Source: Candidatus Pacearchaeota archaeon CG1_02_39_14 (GTDB taxonomy: Archaea > Nanobdellota > Nanobdellia > Pacearchaeales > GW2011-AR1). Taken from it: 36,965 nt of DNA. The notes beneath the pieces are model-generated. The model had not been told where the DNA came from, made no database searches, and worked only from the letters and a program-made list of their open reading frames with translations. Every line of letters begins with the position of its first letter. Position 1 is the first letter of the stretch. Made by a program: the position numbers and the translations under genes. The stretch is taken from NCBI GenBank assembly GCA_001872315.1, contig MNVZ01000023.1, positions 1-36,965 of the forward strand, read 5' to 3'. This document shows positions 9,506 to 18,071 of the stretch, piece after piece.

Positions 9506-11545
9506 ATGATTAAGGCACTAATTTTAATTAAAGGCTATAAAACAAAATTTGGAACAGACTTAGAAGACACTCTTCCTATGAATTATATTGTCGGCAAGCC
9601 TTTTCTCGAGCATCAAATCGAATTTCTTAAATCACAGAATGTAAAAGAAATGATTTTTGTTATCGATAAGAATTCTGATAATATAAAATCATATTTTGGC
9701 AATGGATTAAGTTGGGGGGTTGAAATAACTTATTTAGAGAGCGAGATTCCATTGGGAAGCGCTGGGGCGATAAAAAAAGCAGAAAAATATTTGGGCGATA
9801 TGTTTATTATAATGAATGGCGACTCATACAGCCATGTCGATATAGGAAAATTAATTGAAGTTCATGAAAGAAATAGGCTTGTTGCAACAATCTGTCTAAC
9901 AAGGGCAAAAGATTCTTCGGATTATGGATATGTTGTTCTTGAAAAAGAAAAAATCAAGAGCTTTTCGGAAAAATCATTCAGTGGAGAAGGGCTTGTAAAT
10001 AGCGGAGTTTATTTATTTTCCCGCGGAATTTTAGATTGGATAGAGGAAGACAAGTTTTCTAGTCTTGAAATAGACGTTTTTCCTAAACTTTCATTGAAAG
10101 GCAGTTTGGCGGGATATTTGTATGATGGATATTTTATGGATCTGAAAAAACCTGAGACTTATAAAAAATTCAGAGAAGATGTATTATCGAGCCTTCTTCT
10201 CAAACCGACAGGTACTGTTAAAGACGCTTTGAAAAAGATAGTTCAAAGTGGAATAAATATTGTGCTGATTGTTGATGAAAGTATTAGACTGCAAGGAGTC
10301 CTAACAGACAGAATAATAAAAAATTTCCTTCTTAATGGGGGAGATATTAATGATTTTGCAAAAAAGGCTATGATCGATAACCCAATTATTGCGAGAAATA
10401 CGGATTCAAAGGAGAAGATTAATGAAATTCTCCTGAAAGGTATTAACAGTCTTCCTATAATTGATGAACAAGGAAAGGTAATTGATGTTGAATTCAGGAC
10501 TGACCGGATAAAAGAAAACCTTTTTCCGATTGTAAGGGGAAGGGCTCCCCTGAGAATAGGCCTTGCCGGTGGAGGAACGGATTTACCAAACTTCTTTGAA
10601 AAATATGGGGGGGTAGTTATTAGTTCTACAATTGACAAGTACTGCTATGGAACAATTATAAAAAGAGCTGATAACAAAATCATTATAGACTCAGATATAA
10701 CTTCTGATAAAGATGTTACTGTATCTTCAATAAAAGATTTAAAATATGATGGAAAATTTGATTTGATAAAAGCCATAATAAAACTGATGAATCCTGACTT
10801 TGGCTTTGAACTATATTTACACAACGATGTTCCACCTGGAAGAGGCCTTGGCTCTTCTGCCAGCTTATCTGTTTTGGTTATTAGCCTTCTGGCATATATG
10901 CAAAATAAAAGCTATGACGAGTACAAAATTGCGGAAATTGCATATAATGCTGAAAGAGAAGAGCTGAAAATAAGAGGCGGGTGGCAAGACCAATATGCTG
11001 CTGCAATTGGAGGTTTTAATTTTATGGAGTTTTCAAAAGACAAGACCCTTGTGTATCCATTAAGAATAAAAAAAGATATTATAAGAGAACTTAACGGGCA
11101 CATGCTTTTATGTTATGTTGGACAAGAGCATTTTTCAAGCGACATTCATAAAAGCACTGAAGAACAAATGGAAAGGGATGAGGGGGAAGTTTTATCAAAT
11201 TTAAAAAGAATAAAAGAGATTGCACTTGAAACAAAAGATTGTCTTCTTAAAAATGAAATCAAAAGAATCGGCGAATTGCTCCATGAATCCTGGGAAAATA
11301 AAAGGAAACTAGGAAATAAAACCTCCAACCCTGTCATAGACGAATTTTACGAAATCGGACTTAAAAATGGAGCTTACGGAGGCAAACTTTTGGGAGCGGG
11401 TGGAGGAGGATATATTTTATTCTTTTATTCCCCTAAAAAGAGAAATCAACTTGTTAGGGCACTAAAAAATGCTGGTGGAGAGATAATGACCTTCAATTTT
11501 GAATCAGAAGGTGTAACTCTGTGGACTTCAAAAAACAAAATTTAG
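9506..11545 (+). CDS. Fusion: nucleotidyltransferase-like domain, CBS-like pair, GHMP sugar kinase (HddC-HddA-like)
   Basis: N-term GKPFLEHQIEFL and MNGDSYSHVD; middle VKDALKKIVQSGINIVLIVD...SLPIIDEQGKVI; C-term RAPLRIGLAGGGTDLPNF and PPGRGLGSSASLSVL. Confidence 0.85.
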   Translation: MIKALILIKGYKTKFGTDLEDTLPMNYIVGKPFLEHQIEFLKSQNVKEMIFVIDKNSDNIKSYFGNGLSWGVEITYLESEIPLGSAGAIKKAEKYLGDMFIIMNGDSYSHVDIGKLIEVHERNRLVATICLTRAKDSSDYGYVVLEKEKIKSFSEKSFSGEGLVNSGVYLFSRGILDWIEEDKFSSLEIDVFPKLSLKGSLAGYLYDGYFMDLKKPETYKKFREDVLSSLLLKPTGTVKDALKKIVQSGINIVLIVDESIRLQGVLTDRIIKNFLLNGGDINDFAKKAMIDNPIIARNTDSKEKINEILLKGINSLPIIDEQGKVIDVEFRTDRIKENLFPIVRGRAPLRIGLAGGGTDLPNFFEKYGGVVISSTIDKYCYGTIIKRADNKIIIDSDITSDKDVTVSSIKDLKYDGKFDLIKAIIKLMNPDFGFELYLHNDVPPGRGLGSSASLSVLVISLLAYMQNKSYDEYKIAEIAYNAEREELKIRGGWQDQYAAAIGGFNFMEFSKDKTLVYPLRIKKDIIRELNGHMLLCYVGQEHFSSDIHKSTEEQMERDEGEVLSNLKRIKEIALETKDCLLKNEIKRIGELLHESWENKRKLGNKTSNPVIDEFYEIGLKNGAYGGKLLGAGGGGYILFFYSPKKRNQLVRALKNAGGEIMTFNFESEGVTLWTSKNKI

Positions 11546-11551
11546 CTAAAT

Positions 11552-12055
11552 TTAGCTAAATTCTTCCTCTATTTTTTCGGAAATAAGATGAATTATCGAT
11601 AAATGTTTTTCCTGTATCTTGGAGCTTTCGTCAGACTGAACTATAATTGACAGGTCGCACAAGTCCTTTAATTTACCTCCGTCCTTCCCTAAAAGGCAGA
11701 TTGTAAAACAATCAAGATCTCTTGCTTTTTTTATGGCATTTATTATATTTTCTGAATTCCCTGATGTACTTAATCCAATCAAAACATCCCCTTTTTTAGC
11801 ATATGCTTCAATTTGCCTTTCAAAGATTTTTTCAAACCCAAAGTCATTTGCTATGGAAGTTATCATCGGTAAATTTGAAGTTAAATCTAAGCATTCAATA
11901 GGTTTTCTGTTAATTTTGTATCTATTAATAAGATTCGCAGCCATATCCTGCGATTGTGCGGCGCTTGAGCCGTTCCCGCATATCAAAACTTTCCCGCCTT
12001 TTTTGTAAGAATCAATGATCTTCTCGATTGCCTTAAATATAAGATTAAATTCCAT
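11552..12055 (-). CDS. gmhA: SIS-domain phosphoheptose isomerase (GmhA-like)
   Basis: LICGNGSSAAQSQDMAANL, SIANDFGFEKIFERQ, LSTSGNSENI, IQEKHLSIIHLI. Confidence 0.8.
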   Translation of the reverse strand: MEFNLIFKAIEKIIDSYKKGGKVLICGNGSSAAQSQDMAANLINRYKINRKPIECLDLTSNLPMITSIANDFGFEKIFERQIEAYAKKGDVLIGLSTSGNSENIINAIKKARDLDCFTICLLGKDGGKLKDLCDLSIIVQSDESSKIQEKHLSIIHLISEKIEEEFS

Positions 12056-13691
12056 TCTGATGTTGCTCTACTACTAACCTTCTTGAAGGAGCTTTTGCAT
12101 TTACTTTTATGAATTTTTGAGCATTTTCTACACCGAATCTTTGGGCGAGCATTTCAGAATATCCTTTATTAGTAAAATATGCTGCTAAAGCTTGATCTCT
12201 AAATGCTATAATTTCTCCGGGATGTAGGTGCTCGGTTGGCAGTGGCCAGGTTTCATAAGCATGTTGTGAATAGCCTAACCAGCCTGGGCCTCCCTCATCC
12301 TCTGGAAGAAGAGCCCTATTTGGATTCCAATCTTTTGGGACGGGAAGGAGACGATCTAACACTGCAAGACTACCCCTCTGATAAACTTCTGATTGCGCCC
12401 TTTTTAGGGTTCTTGAAGTATTTTGAGCCATTCTATGCAGCTCAGAACCTGGATAGGCCATTGCACAGTAGAAGTTTGGTCTTTCGCAGTTTAATTCCAG
12501 AGAGAGGTCAAGAGTTTCCTGCATTGTGCGATTGGTGTCATCAGGAAGACCAAAAATGAAATTTCCTACAACGTAAATCCCTGCGTTTTGAACCATTGCA
12601 ACATTCTTCGCTATTTGCTCGTAACCAAATCTTCCTTTTTCTATTCCATCTCTCACATGGTCGCTTGCGGATTCTATTCCCAAAGCCAGCCATCTAATTC
12701 CTGCCTGTCTAAGAGTGTCCAAAGTGTCTTCTCTCAGAGTATCCACCCTTGCATAAGCCCAGATGTTGAGTCTTTCTCCTAGACCTCTTGTTATCAATTC
12801 TTTTGCAATCGACATATAATGTCTTCTATCAAGAACAAACATTTCATCTATTATTTTTAGATTTCTTACTCCGTGTTCTTCAACAAGAAACTGAATTTCA
12901 TCTACTACATCCTTTGGATTTCTAAATCTAATTGCGTTTTTCGTCTCTCCTTCTTCATTGAAGGGGGCGTTAATGCAACAGAAACTACATTCAAAGGGAC
13001 AACCAAAACTTGTATAGACTGCACCATATGGTTGTCTGTTATCCAGATCTTCAAGGGCATGCCAATCATGAGCCCTATATTCTTTAACAGGAAGCAGGTC
13101 CCATGCAGCTCTTGATAATCCTCGACTTAGATCATCATTTGTCATCAACTTTGAAGGAAGACCTTGCACAACCTTCCCAGATTCTTTATACCACAGTCCT
13201 GGAACCTGAGAATTTGGAGCTCCTTTCAATAAAGCAGTTGCTGTGTCAAATCCATCTCCTCTGCCTACAAAATCGCATGCTTCTTCTTCAAGAGTTTTTC
13301 TTGGTAGCGCTGCTGGATGGGTCCCCGTAAGAAGAATCTTTGTTTCAGAGTCAGAATCTTTTACTTTTTGACAAACTTCTCCGACCCAACCCATTAATTG
13401 AGATGAAGCAGAGGGTTGATTTCCGTGAACTATAATCTGGGTTAATCTTGAATTTGCTTCAACTATTCTAGCAGTAGCTTCATCTGAACTTAAACCAAGA
13501 ACGTTTGCATCGAGAATGTCTGCCCCATATCCTCTGTTTCTCGCAAATTCTGCTGTAAGTGCTGCTAGATATGGGGATTCTAAAGCAGGATATCCTTCTG
13601 CTTCCAGACCTTCATGGTAAACTCTCGTGTGAGATGGGTTGACAAGTAAAAGATCCAATTCACTTTTTTCTGTGTTTCGGGGGTCATTCAT
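12045..13691 (-). CDS. Radical SAM protein with N-terminal B12-binding-like domain
   Basis: CPFECSFCC (CxxxCxxC); Rossmann-like N-terminus LLVNPSH...ILLTGTHPAALP; start moved to the internal ATG (MNDPRNTEKSE) preceded by AGGT, removing overlap with the upstream gene. Confidence 0.8.
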   Translation of the reverse strand: MNDPRNTEKSELDLLLVNPSHTRVYHEGLEAEGYPALESPYLAALTAEFARNRGYGADILDANVLGLSSDEATARIVEANSRLTQIIVHGNQPSASSQLMGWVGEVCQKVKDSDSETKILLTGTHPAALPRKTLEEEACDFVGRGDGFDTATALLKGAPNSQVPGLWYKESGKVVQGLPSKLMTNDDLSRGLSRAAWDLLPVKEYRAHDWHALEDLDNRQPYGAVYTSFGCPFECSFCCINAPFNEEGETKNAIRFRNPKDVVDEIQFLVEEHGVRNLKIIDEMFVLDRRHYMSIAKELITRGLGERLNIWAYARVDTLREDTLDTLRQAGIRWLALGIESASDHVRDGIEKGRFGYEQIAKNVAMVQNAGIYVVGNFIFGLPDDTNRTMQETLDLSLELNCERPNFYCAMAYPGSELHRMAQNTSRTLKRAQSEVYQRGSLAVLDRLLPVPKDWNPNRALLPEDEGGPGWLGYSQHAYETWPLPTEHLHPGEIIAFRDQALAAYFTNKGYSEMLAQRFGVENAQKFIKVNAKAPSRRLVVEQHQNGI

Positions 13692-13725
13692 ATTATTACC
13701 TGAAGTTTGTTGTTTATGAATCTTT

Positions 13726-14295
13726 TTATTTGAAATGCAAATCTCCATACTCGATTAATAAGCTTGGACCTTTTCTTTCAAGAGCTCTTTGATAGGCTGG
13801 AACAATTTGTTCTGGTTGAGTTAACCTTGTTACATTGACTCTCTGAAGCATAGAGGTAAAAGCGCCTGTGTGATCCTGACAATGTTGAGGACCAGGATAA
13901 ATAGGGTTTCTGCTCCCTACAACTGCTCTGATTATTACATGCGGATCATGTTGTCCTCTTGACATTTCATGCATTTTATCTAAGTGATTAACTAGTTGAT
14001 TCGATGCAAGAAGGAGAAAATCTACTCTTGGATAGACTGTTACCGGAATATATCCCTCGAGAGCCATTCCTATAGACATTCCCATTTGAGTGTCTTCCAT
14101 AATAGGAAGTTCTATCCTTTTTTCTGCAGGAATATCTTCCAGAGTGCCGAAGGTAAATCTGCTTCCAGGGAATCCGACTGTTTGTCCTAAAAAGATAGTT
14201 CTTTCGTCATCCGCCAGAATCCCCATGGCCTCTTTTAGTGCGGCCCTGTAAACGTTTGTTCTTTCAGGCACATTTACAAGCTCATTTGTTATCAA
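13726..14295 (-). CDS. TPP-dependent dehydrogenase E1-beta / transketolase PYR-domain protein, short
   Basis: ELPIMEDTQMGMSIGMALEGYIPVTVYPRVDFLLLASNQLVNHLDKM; retains the E1-beta Glu; only 189 aa. Confidence 0.8.
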   Translation of the reverse strand: MITNELVNVPERTNVYRAALKEAMGILADDERTIFLGQTVGFPGSRFTFGTLEDIPAEKRIELPIMEDTQMGMSIGMALEGYIPVTVYPRVDFLLLASNQLVNHLDKMHEMSRGQHDPHVIIRAVVGSRNPIYPGPQHCQDHTGAFTSMLQRVNVTRLTQPEQIVPAYQRALERKGPSLLIEYGDLHFK

Positions 14296-15050
14296 AATCC
14301 AACCTCCTTTCCAACTCCCTGATGTGGAAAATCATTATTATAGGCATAAACTAATACCCTGCCCTGCAATCCTGAAACCATTGAATTTCTTTTTTCTAAA
14401 CCCCAAGATTCTTGAGTTGGAGTATCAACACTATACCCGTTGTCTTCAACCACGAAGGTAATTGGCAGGTCGTTTCTAAAAGCATATTTTGTTGCTTCAT
14501 GAAAGGCCCCTGTCTCTGCAGCCATGTCTCCGCAAAATGCCCAGACGTGCTCTGGTCTTCTCTGTCTTTTAAGAGCCAAGGCGGCCCCAGTTGCAATCGC
14601 TAGATGTCCTGGGACAATTGCCGAAGTAATATGCCTATAATCGCTGTTTATTGGATGCATGCTCCTTCCCGCAAGAATTTCTTCTTTAAGATGATCTGTA
14701 GGAACCCCTTTTAATAGAGCTGCGTAATGACATCTATAGGAAGAAAATAACCGGTCTTCTCTCTGTATTCCCTTAAAAACAGGGTCCTGTTCTTGCAGAT
14801 TATCTGGTACTAATATCATTTTTGAACTTTCCAAATCCTCTCGAGACATATTTGAAGCCTGAGAGTAGGTAATATATTCCCCTGCCCTTAATCCTCTAAA
14901 GATTCTTATTATTTGTTCTTCGTTTCCCCTGGAAAAGTGGGCCGGCCCATTAACCTGGCCTTCCTGAGCTAATCTTGCCAATTCTATTTCAAAAGCAATT
15001 AATTCTGCCTTAGCTCTTTCTAAGTCTCCCAGGTCCATATAACAGCCCAA
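14292..15050 (-). CDS. TPP-dependent dehydrogenase E1-alpha-like protein, short
   Basis: SYRCHYAALLKG, VWAFCGDMAAETGAFHEATKYAFRNDLPITFVVEDNGYSVDTPT; ATGA overlap with 13726..14295. Confidence 0.8.
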   Translation of the reverse strand: MGCYMDLGDLERAKAELIAFEIELARLAQEGQVNGPAHFSRGNEEQIIRIFRGLRAGEYITYSQASNMSREDLESSKMILVPDNLQEQDPVFKGIQREDRLFSSYRCHYAALLKGVPTDHLKEEILAGRSMHPINSDYRHITSAIVPGHLAIATGAALALKRQRRPEHVWAFCGDMAAETGAFHEATKYAFRNDLPITFVVEDNGYSVDTPTQESWGLEKRNSMVSGLQGRVLVYAYNNDFPHQGVGKEVGF

Positions 15051-15088
15051 GGGGGCAATTATTTAAAGATTTGTATAGCAAGATAAAA

Positions 15089-15778
15089 TTAAATTTGGGC
15101 TTTGGACGCTCTAACAAGAGCTTTGGAATCGTAGACAAATTCGGATTCGTAATCTTTGAAAGAGGCCCTTGGGTCTCCAATAACTGTTGCTATTAATGTA
15201 GAAGGAAATGGAATCTTTGTGTCAAATTTATAATTCAAAATCGGGGCTGTTGCATAGGCTGTTGAGAATTCTCCTCGCGGATTATTCGCAAGTTCATCCA
15301 GAGTGAATATCCCAAAAAGGCCCTCACCCATCATACGCCTTTGATTCTTAATTTCCAAATCTACCCTGTCTATAACTTCTTCCGGAATAACTGATTGAAA
15401 AACACTATAAACTGCAGAATACGGATTATTTCCTCCTGGAATGGAACCGGCCTCAACATAAAAATCCATGAAAGGGATTACATTTCCCAAAAGCGCATTT
15501 CTTACTGCTCTAATTGCTGCAGGATTAGACCAACTCACATGACCTAGATTAATTTTTTTCAATGCGTGATTTGGATCAAATTCTTCGCTTACTTCCCTTA
15601 TCAGAACATTTTCGGGAGAATCCTCGCCTGGCTCAGGATTGCCTCCAAGATTGTTCGCAGATAGCCTATAAGCCGGCTTCGAGTATTCTTCGTCATAAAC
15701 CCCCATCAAAAGACGAACCCTTTTTGGGGAAAAACATAGGACTACTGATGGATGAGCATCAATCTTTCTTCTGGTCAT
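15089..15778 (-). CDS. NUDIX-like hydrolase
   Basis: GGNPEPGEDSPENVLIREVSEEFD resembles the Nudix box but with one extra residue between E and RE. Confidence 0.6.
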   Translation of the reverse strand: MTRRKIDAHPSVVLCFSPKRVRLLMGVYDEEYSKPAYRLSANNLGGNPEPGEDSPENVLIREVSEEFDPNHALKKINLGHVSWSNPAAIRAVRNALLGNVIPFMDFYVEAGSIPGGNNPYSAVYSVFQSVIPEEVIDRVDLEIKNQRRMMGEGLFGIFTLDELANNPRGEFSTAYATAPILNYKFDTKIPFPSTLIATVIGDPRASFKDYESEFVYDSKALVRASKAQI

Positions 15779-15821
15779 GAAAAAAATTATATTTCTTCTA
15801 TATAAACTTTTTGTATAAAGA

Positions 15822-16307
15822 TTATAGCTCTTTTATTTTTCTTATTAATTCAGAAGTAGAAATTTTACCAAATTCAGGAGGGCAGGTTCTCGGGAGTATC
15901 TTGAGATTTATATTGAGCCTTTCGCACAAAGTTTTTCTATAGGGCATATCAAAAGCATCCTCGTTTACTACATAAAAATCTGGTTTCAGCTCTTCTAGAA
16001 CAAAATCAATAAACTTTAGCCTGTTTCCTATGTTTGAGATTTTGTCTAAAAGTACCAAATCTACAGGTTTCAGGGAATCTATTGTTTTTAGCCTTATGTG
16101 CTCATTAAGAATCACTCTTTTTTTGTTTTCAAACATTATGCTATCTCCTCCAATGCCTACCACTAACAAATCTCCCAACCTTTTGCAGTCTTCAAAGAAC
16201 AGTATGTGTCCTGCATGAGTTAGATCAAAATTTCCTGAACAAAACACTATTTTCCTATCCTTGTTCTGTTCCCTAATTTTTCTTAATTCTTCGGAATTAA
16301 TTATCAT
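15822..16307 (-). CDS. Cytidylyltransferase-family protein (RfaE2/TagD-like)
   Basis: VFCSGNFDLTHAGHI and ISTSELI motifs. Confidence 0.8.
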   Translation of the reverse strand: MIINSEELRKIREQNKDRKIVFCSGNFDLTHAGHILFFEDCKRLGDLLVVGIGGDSIMFENKKRVILNEHIRLKTIDSLKPVDLVLLDKISNIGNRLKFIDFVLEELKPDFYVVNEDAFDMPYRKTLCERLNINLKILPRTCPPEFGKISTSELIRKIKEL

Positions 16308-16397
16308 ATTTTTCTCAACAAGCGAAGGTTTTTTAATTTTTCTATACTAAAACCACCTAAAGAATTATAAAGGATTTATTAATTTCCTATTTAAAAT

Positions 16398-18071
16398 ATG
16401 GCTTTAAAAAGAAAAAAGATTTCCTTATCGGAAGCGGAAAAAATCCTTAAAAAACAAAAGATAGTATTTTCCTTCTGGAATTGCTCTAGTAAGAGAGATA
16501 CGCCTTACCAGAATTACTATCTTCCTATGAAAAAAATTTTTGGGAAGGCTATCCTTTTTGACCCAAGAAAACTCAGGGCAATACATGGGTCTGAAAAAAT
16601 GAATAATCTTTTCCTTTCCATGATAAAAAAAGAACAGCCTGACTATATTTTTGCAAATATAAGAAGAGATGAAGTGACCATCAGCACTATGGAAAAAGTA
16701 AGGCAAGCCTCTCCAAAGACTAAAATAATCTCTTTTTCGGGGGATGACGAGAGAGATTTTGAGCCATTAAAGAGATATCAGGCCTTGTTTGTTGATTGCA
16801 CTCTTGTGGCACAAGTTGATTATTTGAAAAATTATCTGAAGGACGGAATTAATAACATCTATCCTACCTTTGGGATAAATACAGACATATTCAAGCCCAT
16901 TGATACAAAGAAGATTTATGACGTAACTTTTATAGGCAAGCCCTTGAAGCCTAGAATAGATATAATGAGATTCCTGATAAAAAACAAGGTAAATCTGAGA
17001 ATTTTCGGCCCGGGATGGGAGGCTTATCCTGAATTCAAAGAGCTTTATTTGGGGGCTCTTCCCACAGAAGATATGGCAAAAACCATAAGCCAAAGCAGGA
17101 TAAATCTCTCCCTGTCCAAAAATGCAGATGGAGTCCCGCACCTCAAAGGAAGAACTTTTGAGCTTGCCGCTTGCAAATCTTTCTGTCTTGTAGAATATTT
17201 TAAAGGTTATCTGGAATTTTTTGAGGAAGGCAAAGAAATTATTATGGTAAAGAATAAAAAAGATCTTCTTTCGAAAATAAATTATTATCTAAAGAATGAA
17301 AAGAAAGGGGAGAAAATAGCTGAAAATGCCTACAAGAAAGCTGTCAAAAACCATAGCGTACTGAATGAATTTAAGAATATGTTTAAAGAAATAATGGAAA
17401 GGCCTGAAATTTTTAGGTCTGGTCTCCCTAAGATTAAAGAAAATATAATCATGCTTGATAAAAAAGACCTTGAAAAAAAGGATTTAGAAATAGAAAATAA
17501 GATAAAAGCTTTTGATTATATCTCCTTTTCTGACGGCAATGATATTCTGCTAGACAATAAAGATCAGCTTCAGACATATTCCCTGAAAAAGACAGGAAAA
17601 GATGCAAGTTGCTGTGATTATTATGTTCATGATAGAATCCTTGGAAATTATTTAATGACTAATGTTTACAAGGCATTTAATTATTTAAGCAGAGAACAAA
17701 TATCTCAGATGCTCTGTCCAAATCAAATTATGGTTAGGAAGAAATTTTTTCTTGCAAATTTAAATGAATTCAGGAAATTTTTTAGAGGTGAAAATAATCT
17801 CCTATTTAACAAAAAAAATACCTGTCTTATCTCAATTCCTCTTGTTGCAGTCAAAACACTAAGGAAAATGGATCCTGGAATCCTTTTTTCAGCTGCATTT
17901 CACAAAGAATTTGCCATCAAGGCCTACTTGCTGATGAAGCAAAAAAAGATTTTAATAAATCCCTACATATACAGATTGGCCTATCTTATTGTAAGGGATC
18001 CATTATTGAGGCATTGCTTTATAGACGCCCTAAAGAATCGAAAGAATTGGGTATTACAATCTAATCATTAG
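16398..18071 (+). CDS. CgeB-like glycosyltransferase, paralogue of 176..1825
   Basis: Strong similarity to 176..1825 along its length, including the C-terminal SCCDYYVHDRIL block. Confidence 0.75.
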   Translation: MALKRKKISLSEAEKILKKQKIVFSFWNCSSKRDTPYQNYYLPMKKIFGKAILFDPRKLRAIHGSEKMNNLFLSMIKKEQPDYIFANIRRDEVTISTMEKVRQASPKTKIISFSGDDERDFEPLKRYQALFVDCTLVAQVDYLKNYLKDGINNIYPTFGINTDIFKPIDTKKIYDVTFIGKPLKPRIDIMRFLIKNKVNLRIFGPGWEAYPEFKELYLGALPTEDMAKTISQSRINLSLSKNADGVPHLKGRTFELAACKSFCLVEYFKGYLEFFEEGKEIIMVKNKKDLLSKINYYLKNEKKGEKIAENAYKKAVKNHSVLNEFKNMFKEIMERPEIFRSGLPKIKENIIMLDKKDLEKKDLEIENKIKAFDYISFSDGNDILLDNKDQLQTYSLKKTGKDASCCDYYVHDRILGNYLMTNVYKAFNYLSREQISQMLCPNQIMVRKKFFLANLNEFRKFFRGENNLLFNKKNTCLISIPLVAVKTLRKMDPGILFSAAFHKEFAIKAYLLMKQKKILINPYIYRLAYLIVRDPLLRHCFIDALKNRKNWVLQSNH

